DNA of 17,463 nucleotides from an uncultured Bacilli bacterium (GTDB lineage: Bacteria > Bacillota_I > Bacilli_A > RF39 > UBA660): positions 1 through 17,463 of the forward strand of contig CANQHY010000014.1 of assembly GCA_947623975.1 (NCBI GenBank), given 5' to 3'. Of the stretch, positions 1 through 8,800 are shown one piece after another (position 1 is the first letter of the stretch; each line of letters opens with the position of its first letter). A model generated the notes under the pieces. The model was not told the origin of the DNA, ran no database searches, and was given only the letters and a program-made list of their open reading frames with translations. A program made the translations under genes and the position numbers.

Positions 1-9
1 ATGCAGGGA

Positions 10-36
10 GGGGGTGCATTTTAATTTGACCCCCCC
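10..36. other. G/C-tract inverted repeat, possibly the start region of the next gene
   Basis: In this AT-rich window, GGGGGT (10-15) faces ACCCCC (29-34) across a 13-base loop, and the C run continues to seven bases. Read on the minus strand, a G7 tract is followed 13 bases later by an ATG (19-17). That resembles the SD-plus-AAAATG leaders of other genes here, so a further gene may start at 19 and run out of the window. Only six codons are visible. A terminator is less likely, because no U tract follows on the minus strand. Confidence 0.3.
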
Positions 37-58
37 TTACCCTTATTTTAAAATAAAT

Positions 59-310
59 TTACGATGCTTCTGCTACTTCTTCTATTACTTTGACATAATT
101 TCCAGTTAAATTAAATCTAATTATTTCATCAATTGCTTTATCTATTGCTTCTAGATATTCTTTTGGACTAAGCTCTGGTGAAGTCCTTGCAATTCTATCT
201 AAATAAGAAAGCGAATTGTAACCTTTTTGCACATCAAACGCATACCAATCATCGAACTGTGTAAAAGGATTGTAAGGATTGTCAGTTGTTGTTAACATTG
301 AATTATACAT
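59..310 (-). CDS. Conserved phage hypothetical protein, 83 aa
   Basis: The product is a small acidic, aromatic-rich protein with no membrane segment or cysteine. The N-terminal third is rich in Asn, Pro, Phe and Tyr (NPYNPFTQFDDWYAFD, residues 11-26), and the second half is predicted helical. The start is supported by an AGGAAG-type SD about 8 bases upstream of the ATG at 310. I recall similar short proteins with an NPFTQFD..YAFD pattern in gut phages, but this is memory, not a search. It is separated from the RNA-polymerase-like gene by 137 very AT-rich bases, so it may have its own promoter. No function can be assigned. Confidence 0.75.
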   Translation of the reverse strand: MYNSMLTTTDNPYNPFTQFDDWYAFDVQKGYNSLSYLDRIARTSPELSPKEYLEAIDKAIDEIIRFNLTGNYVKVIEEVAEAS

Positions 311-447
311 AGAACTTCACTTCCTTTCTTTTTATAATAAAATAATATTTAAAATAAAGTTTTTATTATAAAATGAAAATGTTTTATATAAATTAATTAT
401 TATTTCTTTTATATAATTACAAAATCATTTAAATAAATTAATTATAA
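311..447 (-). other. Very AT-rich intergenic spacer
   Basis: These 137 bases between the RNA-polymerase-like gene and the 83-aa gene are almost all A and T, with repeated AAATTAATTAT-like words. A leftward promoter could sit here: TTGTAA and TAATTA are spaced 17 apart, and other weak combinations exist. The composition gives many such matches by chance, so no specific promoter or terminator is claimed. The only firm signal is the SD of the 83-aa gene near 318-324. Confidence 0.4.
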
Positions 448-3150
448 TTACGAATGAACTGCTTTATACAAAGTCGAAGTTGATATTCCAAGTTGTTTTG
501 CAACTTCTGATTGCGGAATTCCTGAAGCTAGCATTGATTTTGCTCTTGATACCATAGCAGCGTCGACATTTCCTGATGCTCTTGGTGTAGCATATGCTCT
601 AATCACATCAGTATCTGTATTAGCTAGTATGCGTTCAAGCGTATTGTTCGATACGGCACCAGCTTGTATAGCTTCCCATTCATTAGGAGTTATGTTTATA
701 TTACTCTTTGAAGCACCATTTTTTATTCTTTCAGCAGTTAAAGCTTGCTGCTTTAATTTCTTTATTTCATCTTTTTCCATAGATGGGTTTTCTTTTATAA
801 CGCTATTAACGTAAAAACCCGCTTTTAACTGAGCTTGTCTTTCTAAAGGACTATTTTTTAGTGCTTCTTCTAACTTTTGATTAAGAGAATCAACTTCTTT
901 TGAATAGGTAGTTTTAGCCGATGGACTATATTTTTGAGAATCTGTGTTTAAATACTCAAGACGGGCCTTTCTAGCTAAGTCTTTCATTTGATTGGCGTAG
1001 GTTGCATAAGCGGCTTCAACGGCAGTACCAGATGACAGCTCAAAAGCATCCTTAACGGTTGACATACGAGGAACTATTTGCTGTTTTTTCTCGACCCGGG
1101 TTCTTCCTTTGCTGTCGGTCTTAGTATATGTCTCACCCGTCTCGGTATAAATTCTATCCCCCGTTACTGGGTCGATGTTTCTACTAGTTAAAGTAGTCTC
1201 TAATTTCCTAGCGTTAACATAAGTATCGGCGTTAGCCTTAGAAATTAGGGTAGAGGCTCCAGCATTCTTTCCACCTTGATACTTTTCTTTTAGCTCGGGG
1301 ATTAAATTGTCAACCTTAGCCTGCCTCCAATTTAGATTATGCTTTTCAGCGTCAATGACTACCATGGAATATGCAACGGCCTTTGCTAAATCAGAAGTGG
1401 GGGCACCTTGAATGGTCATATCAGTAATTAAATTACTAACACTACCCATCTCTCGACCTTTATGGAAGCCTGTGCTTGGTCCAACAGTTGGCATCCCTTC
1501 ATAACTAGGATATGCTTCTGAAGGGCTAAAGTCTTTTAATTGCTCTAAGGGGGCTGATGTTTTTATAGCTCCATTATTATTAGGAATTACCAGAACAGTA
1601 TCGCCATCAAAGTCGGCACCGGACAGTCTTTCAGCAACTTTAGAATTGATTCCCACTGCATCAGGAGCACCTTCTATAGCTCTTTTGGCCGAAGGAGAAT
1701 TATTGTTTACTGTAAGAGTAGGTATTTCAAACTTTCCACCATGAGGATGCCTAACTAATACTACTGTTTCTCCATTTTCATAATTAGGGGCATATATTTC
1801 ATTTTCTGGCATATCGGGAAATGGGAGAATAACATGCCAGGCTTGCCTTGGAAATCCCGCAGCTTGAAGATGGGCGGCATCAGAGTCTCTTTCATCGGCA
1901 TATTTGGCGAGAAGAGTTTTCTTAACAGTAGGATTAGTAAGATTACTTATCTCGTTATACTCATCAAGAGCTTGATCATAAGTAATTTTTAATCGGTCTT
2001 TAACTAATGCAACGGGCTGCTTTGATAGAACTTGACTAGATATAGTTTTGCTCCAATCTCCCCACGATCCTTCTTCATTAGCTGTTTTTAAAGAGCCGAC
2101 AACATTTATAGCAGATAGCTTTTCTTCTCCATTAGCATCTATGTAATGGCGTTGCCTTATGGTAGATCCAAACGGATTCTCAGGATCGTCTTTTATATTT
2201 TTAAGAGCATCCATGGGGTCTGATACTTCTGATCTAAATTTATTAGTGTTGAATCTAATGTCAACACCATCTGGAAGATCATCTGTGTACATGGCCATGC
2301 CCTTTAAATATTTATCTTCTCCTACTTTAATTCTAACTTGCGCATATCTGGCATTGCCTAATGAGATGTCATCAACGCCTCTTCTAAGTTGTATAACACC
2401 ATCCATTTCTTTTCCGCCATCTTCTGCAAATCGAATTATTACCCTTTTTGGATCTATAGATGCTGGGGGTTCTATACCTCGTTTAGTTAAACCAGAATCT
2501 TCAAGATATTCATGAGCAAAGGGGAGATCTATTTTATCTCGATTTGCCATTATATCTTTATATTGAGTGCCGGGTTTAGATAAAACCTTTAATGTGCTTT
2601 TATAACCTGTTCCAAGTTGAGTATACGGAACATAACTAAGCACATACCCTTCGTCTTTTAAAAAGGTTACAGCACTATGAAGATGAGTCCCACTAACTCC
2701 AAGATAAGCTTCTATACCTTTTCCGATGTCGATGGTTCCCTTTTCATCAATAGCTTTTTTAAGAACGTCAACAGTGTTAAGGATGGCATTCTGTCTTATT
2801 CCTTCATGGTTCTTAAGATACCCGGCAACTGTAGAAACAGGAACCCCCATACGTTTGGCAATTGCTGTAATGCTCATTCCTTTTTCTTTTAGTTTCCACG
2901 CCTGCGATGATTTTGCTGCTTTAATTTCATTTGTGGCTATACTCCACCTAGCGCGAAGAGTAGTTGTTGATATGCCCATACTTCTGGCAATCTCAACATC
3001 GCTCATACCGTCTTTTCTCATTTTAGAGATAGCAGCCATGAACGCTCCAGAATCATGCTGATATGGATTCTCACCAGACCCCCAAGGATATCTACCAGAA
3101 TGCCTGGGCGTTCCATAATGCTCGAAATAGATGGTTCTTTCTTTATCCAT
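448..3150 (-). CDS. Putative phage two-barrel (YonO-like) RNA polymerase with HTH domains
   Basis: This 900-aa protein carries SGADFDGDTVLVIP at residues 510-523. Its DFDGD (D513, D515, D517) is the metal-binding signature of the double-psi beta-barrel in RNA polymerase beta' and in two-barrel enzymes such as YonO of SPbeta. VVLVRHPHGGKFEIP (463-477) matches the segment that precedes this loop in the family. Helix-turn-helix segments lie at about 49-72, 92-112 and 876-898, and residues 121-190 look like a winged helix. Residues 11-26 form an unusual tag, HYGTPRHSGRYPWGSG. The start is firm: the upstream gene's last codons supply AGGAGG, and its TAA directly abuts this ATG. I infer that it transcribes phage genes as a single chain, with the HTH parts binding promoters. 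Catalysis is not demonstrated, and the first barrel was not located with confidence. Confidence 0.75.
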   Translation of the reverse strand: MDKERTIYFEHYGTPRHSGRYPWGSGENPYQHDSGAFMAAISKMRKDGMSDVEIARSMGISTTTLRARWSIATNEIKAAKSSQAWKLKEKGMSITAIAKRMGVPVSTVAGYLKNHEGIRQNAILNTVDVLKKAIDEKGTIDIGKGIEAYLGVSGTHLHSAVTFLKDEGYVLSYVPYTQLGTGYKSTLKVLSKPGTQYKDIMANRDKIDLPFAHEYLEDSGLTKRGIEPPASIDPKRVIIRFAEDGGKEMDGVIQLRRGVDDISLGNARYAQVRIKVGEDKYLKGMAMYTDDLPDGVDIRFNTNKFRSEVSDPMDALKNIKDDPENPFGSTIRQRHYIDANGEEKLSAINVVGSLKTANEEGSWGDWSKTISSQVLSKQPVALVKDRLKITYDQALDEYNEISNLTNPTVKKTLLAKYADERDSDAAHLQAAGFPRQAWHVILPFPDMPENEIYAPNYENGETVVLVRHPHGGKFEIPTLTVNNNSPSAKRAIEGAPDAVGINSKVAERLSGADFDGDTVLVIPNNNGAIKTSAPLEQLKDFSPSEAYPSYEGMPTVGPSTGFHKGREMGSVSNLITDMTIQGAPTSDLAKAVAYSMVVIDAEKHNLNWRQAKVDNLIPELKEKYQGGKNAGASTLISKANADTYVNARKLETTLTSRNIDPVTGDRIYTETGETYTKTDSKGRTRVEKKQQIVPRMSTVKDAFELSSGTAVEAAYATYANQMKDLARKARLEYLNTDSQKYSPSAKTTYSKEVDSLNQKLEEALKNSPLERQAQLKAGFYVNSVIKENPSMEKDEIKKLKQQALTAERIKNGASKSNINITPNEWEAIQAGAVSNNTLERILANTDTDVIRAYATPRASGNVDAAMVSRAKSMLASGIPQSEVAKQLGISTSTLYKAVHS

Positions 3151-3711
3151 TTAGATGCTACCTCCTTTTATTTGTTCTATTCTTTTATCGAAAGTTATTA
3201 TTGTATTCATTATTTTCTTTATAGTTTCTGGTTCTGGAATATATTCTCTATAGTTATCATTTTGATATATTCGTAATATCATATTTATTTTAGAAGATGG
3301 TATTCTTTTGTACTCTAAAAAGAACAAAGCAGCATATATTTCTAATTGATGAAATGATGTGGTATTATCTCCGCTTTTATAATCGCTAATTCTAAGAACA
3401 TTATTATTGAAGCCTATAGCGTCAGCTGTCCCAAAGCAATTATCAGAATAATATAATGTCTGTTCTGGAGTTAATCCATAAATTATTGCATCATTTACAT
3501 AACGGTTAAGAGTCTTAGTATTGTCAGGTAATTTTATTCCTAAACGAATGCATTCAGCTGCAAAAGCGTGTAATTCGGTTCCTCTTTCGGCAGCCATATG
3601 TTTATTATAGACAGCAGTCAACTTTTCCTCACTATAATTTATCCAATGGTATTTTGATGCACTAAGAAAAGCATGCTGATCTTTAAGTCTCGAATGATCG
3701 TTGAAGATCAT
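3151..3711 (-). CDS. PD-(D/E)XK exonuclease, Cas4/RecB-like
   Basis: This 186-aa protein has the ordered motifs of RecB-family (PDDEXK) exonucleases: GTELH (44-48), GTADA (94-98, D97), ISDYKSG (108-114, D110 and K112) and QLEIY (122-126, the Q-x3-Y motif). The three acidic/lysine positions form the metal site that cleaves DNA ends. There are no Cas4-type iron-sulfur cysteines, so it resembles the minimal phage versions. The ATG at 3711 has AGGAGGAGG about 7 bases upstream, inside the end of the preceding nuclease gene, with a 29-bp overlap. It sits between a VRR-type nuclease and the RNA-polymerase-like gene. Its likely role is in recombination or processing of replicated DNA; the exact substrate is unknown. 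Confidence 0.85.
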   Translation of the reverse strand: MIFNDHSRLKDQHAFLSASKYHWINYSEEKLTAVYNKHMAAERGTELHAFAAECIRLGIKLPDNTKTLNRYVNDAIIYGLTPEQTLYYSDNCFGTADAIGFNNNVLRISDYKSGDNTTSFHQLEIYAALFFLEYKRIPSSKINMILRIYQNDNYREYIPEPETIKKIMNTIITFDKRIEQIKGGSI

Positions 3712-3994
3712 TTAAAACCTCCTCCTTATTCTCTGGATAAATTACTCTTGCAAAAGACATACGATTTGCAGCCTCAATATAATATGGCTGATTTGGTTGA
3801 TACCCATTAGAACTAGATGCTTCTTTAGCACTTTTCTTGCATTCTAGCATGGCCCAATGCTTACCATAAAAAATAGAAAGGTCTGGTATGCCTTGCATAT
3901 AGTTTGCATCATTCTTTAAAATGATGGCATCTGGGTATTTTTTAGAAAGTTCTTTTATCAATTCTTTTTGAAAGTCCTTTTCTTTTTTACCCAT
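3683..3994 (-). CDS. VRR-NUC-type PD-(D/E)XK nuclease
   Basis: This 103-aa protein shows the compact VRR-NUC fold signature: an N-terminal helix with acidic residues (E5, E11), then GIPDL (35-39, D38), then AMLECKKS (48-55, E51 and K53), and a C-terminal helix. GIPD followed about 12 residues later by ExK is typical of small phage nucleases related to Holliday-junction or flap endonucleases. The ATG at 3994 follows a GAGGT SD. The gene overlaps the following exonuclease gene by 29 bp. Its position after the SSB and the SF2 helicase suggests processing of branched replication or recombination intermediates; structure-specific activity is inference. Confidence 0.85.
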   Translation of the reverse strand: MGKKEKDFQKELIKELSKKYPDAIILKNDANYMQGIPDLSIFYGKHWAMLECKKSAKEASSSNGYQPNQPYYIEAANRMSFARVIYPENKEEVLNDLQRSFET

Positions 3995-4073
3995 ATGATT
4001 TTACCTCAAAGAATAGAGGATATGAAAAACATATTTTAATGTCATATTTTACTTTCCTCTCATTATAAGCCAT
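3987..4073 (-). CDS. Possible 28-aa small protein
   Basis: A short frame starts at ATG 4073 and ends in a TAA that overlaps the next gene's ATG as ATGGGTAA. That 8-bp overlap style recurs elsewhere in the window. It fills most of the 89-base gap between the helicase and the VRR nuclease. The peptide is basic and aromatic at its C-terminal half (SYPLFFEVKSYG). No convincing SD precedes it, so translation would depend on coupling to the helicase stop 13 bases upstream. A competing 14-codon frame from ATG 4045 has a better SD (AGAGGAAAG). Either could be a leader peptide. Confidence 0.3.
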   Translation of the reverse strand: MAYNERKVKYDIKICFSYPLFFEVKSYG

Positions 4074-4083
4074 GTATTTTTGG

Positions 4084-5289
4084 TTAAAAGTCTAAATCCC
4101 TAGATAAATTAAAATCCCTCTTTTCATTTAAACATTTTAATATCGTTTTATCAATCGAAGAGTTAGAAATTAGATGAATCATTCTTAATTCTGAGTAAGG
4201 GGTATTAAATCTGTCAACTCTACCTCTAGCTTGAACCGTAGTTCTGTAAGAATAGTTTAAAGAATAAAATAAAATTGTATTTGTTGTAGTGCATTCCCAT
4301 CCTTCTGCTCCAGCAGTATATTGAACAAGATATACCCACTTTGAAGAATTAGGAATAGGCATGTGCTTATGGCCATTCCATTCAGCAAAGATAACATCCA
4401 AACTTCTACATAATTTTCTAAGTGAATCTAATTCGTAGTCATAGTTATAAAATATTATAAGCCTTGGAACTTCCTTTATAAGTTCTTCAGTAGCTTCTAA
4501 TCTTTTAGGATCTGAGTTAACTATTTTTCTTAGCACTTGAAGATATTCTGATTTATTCTTTATAGGTTTTTGAGTATATATATTCCATCTAGTTTCTACT
4601 ACATTATCATATATATTTTGATCATACTCAACCTTAATATAATCTGTATGAATATCATGTTTATTTTTATAATCCATACAAACCATTATACTATTTCTAA
4701 AAAATATAAGTTTATTAACATTTACATATTTATCAACTTTTGGAAACTTTGCAAACCTATTAAATACCACATGTTCTCTTATAAATTCGCTTCTATTTTT
4801 ATAAAAGCCATTAGCTATGAACACCGGTATATAATCTAGCCAAGTATCTCCTGGAGTAGCACTTAATAGTATCCAATGATTTTTTTTAGCTATTTGTAAA
4901 AAGCTTTTAACCCATTCTCCGCTTCCTACAACTCGCTGTTCATCAAAAATAAAAAATGCATTGCAAATATTGCAATACTGCTTTATATTATTCCAACTAT
5001 CTATTATTACTTTTACATCGTTTGCCTCAAAAGTAAACATGGAGCATTCTCTTTCCCAATCTCCACTGTCTCTTTTTTTAGCAGTGGTTATAATATAAAG
5101 ATCTTTTTTATTTTCCATTGGCTTAAATATTTTATCGCCATTAAGAGGAACTCGACCTTTACATTCTTTAAATAAATAATATGATAGAGCTGTTCTAGAT
5201 TTGCCAGACCCGACCCCACCACATAAGATGGAGCCGGATCTAAGCCTATTAACAGCGTCTATTTGATATGAATCAAGTAGAACACCCAT
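4084..5289 (-). CDS. SF2 / SNF2-like phage helicase
   Basis: This 401-aa protein is a superfamily 2 ATPase: YQ at 8-9, Walker A GGVGSGKS (24-31), motif II FDEQR (115-119), motif III SATPGD (143-148), and motif VI QARGRVDR (353-360) with two arginines for ATP sensing. The second RecA-like lobe runs from about residue 215 to the end. It is short, without accessory domains, as is usual for phage SNF2/DEAD-type helicases. The motif II box is DEQR rather than DEAH or DEAD. Its ATG overlaps the SSB stop as TAATG, so translation is probably coupled. Likely roles are replication restart, origin unwinding or branch migration with the SSB and nucleases around it. Confidence 0.88.
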   Translation of the reverse strand: MGVLLDSYQIDAVNRLRSGSILCGGVGSGKSRTALSYYLFKECKGRVPLNGDKIFKPMENKKDLYIITTAKKRDSGDWERECSMFTFEANDVKVIIDSWNNIKQYCNICNAFFIFDEQRVVGSGEWVKSFLQIAKKNHWILLSATPGDTWLDYIPVFIANGFYKNRSEFIREHVVFNRFAKFPKVDKYVNVNKLIFFRNSIMVCMDYKNKHDIHTDYIKVEYDQNIYDNVVETRWNIYTQKPIKNKSEYLQVLRKIVNSDPKRLEATEELIKEVPRLIIFYNYDYELDSLRKLCRSLDVIFAEWNGHKHMPIPNSSKWVYLVQYTAGAEGWECTTTNTILFYSLNYSYRTTVQARGRVDRFNTPYSELRMIHLISNSSIDKTILKCLNEKRDFNLSRDLDF

Positions 5290-5807
5290 TAGAATGGATA
5301 CACATCCTTATCTTCATTATGTGCGTTTTGAGCACTATCCGGAATATCAGGAATGTCACCATATTTCTTTTCAAACTCATCTTCTTCGACGGTGACATAC
5401 ATCTTATTGACATATCCTTTAACTCCTGTGGCTCCTCTTGCAGACCAATGGTATGGACGAATCATAATATCTACTTTCTTTATGTCTGCCCAGTCAAGAA
5501 TATTAACATTAGCTTCATTAAGTACAGTCTTTCCTCTTTCAGTAACTAATACTATTTTGGGATTAAGAGCATTATTTACTGGACTATATTTAACAGCTAC
5601 CTGAGTATAATATTTAAGTGGTGTTCCGTCATCCATTGCAGGAAGAGTCCTAATATTCCAACCATCTTCAATTAATTTTTGAGCTAGCTCATCAGGAATT
5701 ATTACACAAAAATTTCTATTTCCGGGAGGATTAAAGCGACCGGCTTCTCCAGAAAAGTTCTTAAATAAAAGCGTAGCATTTTCAAGAATAAGATTTGAGT
5801 TATCCAT
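5289..5807 (-). CDS. Phage single-stranded DNA-binding protein
   Basis: This 172-aa protein has an all-beta-looking core (about residues 6-142) with RNFCVIIPDE, LKYYTQVAVKY and WADIKKVDIMIRPY segments, consistent with an OB fold. It ends in a short acidic linker and the tip DKDVYPF (166-172). That tip closely resembles the DDDIPF-type tail by which bacterial SSBs recruit partners. I recall this core from gut-phage SSB-like proteins. The ATG overlaps the replicase stop as TAATG and has a GGAGA SD; the gene also overlaps the helicase start by 1 bp. It should coat ssDNA for the replicase and tether helicase or nuclease. Confidence 0.78.
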   Translation of the reverse strand: MDNSNLILENATLLFKNFSGEAGRFNPPGNRNFCVIIPDELAQKLIEDGWNIRTLPAMDDGTPLKYYTQVAVKYSPVNNALNPKIVLVTERGKTVLNEANVNILDWADIKKVDIMIRPYHWSARGATGVKGYVNKMYVTVEEDEFEKKYGDIPDIPDSAQNAHNEDKDVYPF

Positions 5808-8800
5808 TATTGTTCTCCTTTCGTTTTAAAAGCAGCTGGTAGGCTGTCACAATTATTTCTATCAGGACATTTTGAGCAATCATCTACTAAACACCATGGA
5901 GGAGATGGATCAACTGGAGTATCTTCTAAGAATGCATACACATCTCCAAATTTACTCATTTTATCTATGGCATCGTCAACAAGTGCTCTAAAGTAACTCA
6001 TGTCTATATTATTTTCTTTATGAGTAGCAGCTATAACTTCTGCTTCTGCCCATCTATAATCTTTTGCTCCTGTTACACTATCATATTTATTTGAATCTTT
6101 ATCATATCTTACAAGCCTTCCTCCTCCACAGCCAGGCTTAATAGGAACAAACAAACCAGTTTTTCCTACAAATGTATAATTATGACCAAGAGCTATTTCA
6201 GAGTCAAGCCTACTAATTTCTGATTCATAGTCTGATACTGATTCTGGATTCTTTTTATATGACTTCATCAATGTGGCTTTAAGATTTTCACTTACTTGTA
6301 CATCTGGATATCCTTCATTAAAGTCGAGATAAATATATCCAGATTGTACACTTTTGACTTCATATAAATCATCTAATTCTATTTTCTGTTTCGTAAATAA
6401 TGTCTTAAACACATAAGGATGCGCAAATCTGGCTCCCGTAGGGGTCCATTCTCCAGCATGATCCCCCCATTTACCTTTTGCAATATAGACGGCATCATTA
6501 ATTAAGCACATTTTCTCATAAGTTGCCTCGTGCTTGAAATTGTAACCATACATATGTGCAAAATCTTCAGCAAATTTTATAATTTCTGGAGTTGCATTTG
6601 GAATTTTTATAGAGTCAGTTTTAACATGAGCTACAGTAAATCCTTTCTCCTGCACAGCATATATAAGATCTACCATAAATAATGCACCGCGCTTTGCAAC
6701 GATGTTGTCTTTATTTCTTGGATCTCTAAAAGGATGAGCAAAAGATGCTGACGTTAGCCCATAAACGGAATTAATAACAGTCTTCATAGCTGTTGCTAAG
6801 TCGCTAAATGAAAATTCTCCATTTTGAGCTCTTTCAGCAAATTTTACTAATTTTCCATTAAGTACAGTTTTAAGGCCTTCTATATCTTCATGCTTAATGT
6901 AAACTCGTGCTTTCTTTATTTCGCTAAATATCTTAGTATATTTAGGACCAAATAGGCACTCATCCTCTATACTACTAGGATGCATGCTTTCAACATCGAG
7001 CAATGCAACATCATAATATATACCAGGTTCCGCATATACTTCTCCGCCCTCTCCAACTTCAATTCCTCTATATATACTTTTACCATTATCAAATTTGTAT
7101 CCGGGAAAGTAAGGAAGAATTGATGGCTCAAAAGTTTGACCGTCTCTGCTTGGTGGGATAAAATTAAGAGGCAACGAAGTGTTTTCTTTATAATACTCTC
7201 TCACTTCGTCACTCATACTGGTTACTGGTTCTGATAAGTCTCTATACATAAATTCATTTTGAGGAGTCTTATTTGTTCCAAATACAATTCTAGTAGCATG
7301 CTGATTTGTTGTGTCATTAACAGTTAGTCCGCTAAGCTCTGCCAATATTTGCCTTGCTACCCAGTCGCCTTTTAAATGATGAAAGACAGCTTCAGTAGAT
7401 ATAACGTCGTTATCACAATATTCAGCTACTTCATCCCATTTATCTTCTGGAACATCCTCATCCCAAGGAAGACCTAATTCTTGGTGATGGATTCTTAATT
7501 CTACTTCGAACTTCTTTAAACTCTTTTTATTAACTGCCGCAGCAAAGTCAAGTACATCTGTATAAGATATGTTATATGCTTCTGAAAATGTAGCGTTTTT
7601 GCTATTATTAATAAGTTTCTGACTCAACATAAATAGTTGATGGTTATCATATCCTAAATATCTAGCATAAAGTATATGATTATCATATCTTCTACAGTTG
7701 AATCCTACTAACCTATATTTAAATAACTCTGCTACTTCTGTGGGTGATGGATTTATCATTCTCACACATTTTTCAGCACCATCATATTTCCAGTTTACTA
7801 ATAATAGATTAGGAAATACCTCCAAGTCAAAGAATACTAATCTATCATCTTCGTAATTATCTGATGGTGGCCCAGCGTCTTCAGATTTAAATTTCATCTT
7901 AGAGACTAACGTTACACAATATGATGAATTATGTGTACTATTATTAGCAAATGCTAAAATTCTAGGACGCATGTCGGTAACATCATATGGGCATCCACTA
8001 GCATAAGCATCCTCTAAGAATTTATAAATTAAATCTATCGCTGGTTTTGTATGAGAATTTGCTTCATATTCTCTATTTAACGCTTTCTCTATTTTTGCAC
8101 GAAGGGACTTTTCTGTTATTACTGTATTATAGTTTATCACTGGTTTCTTCTCCTTTAATAGAAGTCCGGCTGAGATAGAAGCTATAGGAAGATTTATACA
8201 TTTAGAAACTTTTCTTCTAAGGGATGCGTTTCCATTGAAGACCTTAACCTCGATACCGTCATCATAAATTCTCGACAAGGATCCGGGGTCACCCTCATAG
8301 ATGTAGTGTAAGTGAACTCCATTTCCTCCTTGACTAAATTCAGCATAGGTAGGGGGCCATTTGGAAGCTGCTTCCAAGTTTCTTGCAGCATCTTTTTCTC
8401 CTTTCTCATTTTTAAGATCGAAGTCTATAACTATATGATTTTCTGGTGGCTTAACATAATGTACTTTACTAGTATCTAAATCTTTTAATGTTGTTGCTAC
8501 TTCGCTCCACTTTTTAGTAGGAGTAAGTTTATCAGATGCATATTGAGCTGGACAATCTTTTAGAATCTCATCTAAAGAAGATACAGTATCCTCTAAAGTT
8601 AAAGACGCCGGCTTCTCAAACTCTTTTAATTCATCAGTCTTATTAGTTATTTTGTCCATTTTAAACCCCACAAAACAACTTCTAACTTGTTTTCCGTCAA
8701 GACGCCATGTATCTTTAAAATCTCTAAAATATTCTCTAAGCTCATCTCTAAACTTATACATAGGAAGTTTAAAAGGTACTGCTGAATAATCACAATACTC

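Noticed and set aside
2159..2515. Plus-strand open frames opposite the RNA-polymerase-like gene
   Set aside because: They mirror a well-supported minus-strand coding region and lack start signals.
6611..6622. Loss of polymerase activity because motif C lacks the first Asp
   Set aside because: The catalytic Asp (D1110), motif A Asp (D983) and motif B Lys (K1054) are all present.
8194..8409. Minus-strand 71-codon frame inside the replicase
   Set aside because: Out-of-frame shadow across the primase domain, where the main frame has conserved motifs.
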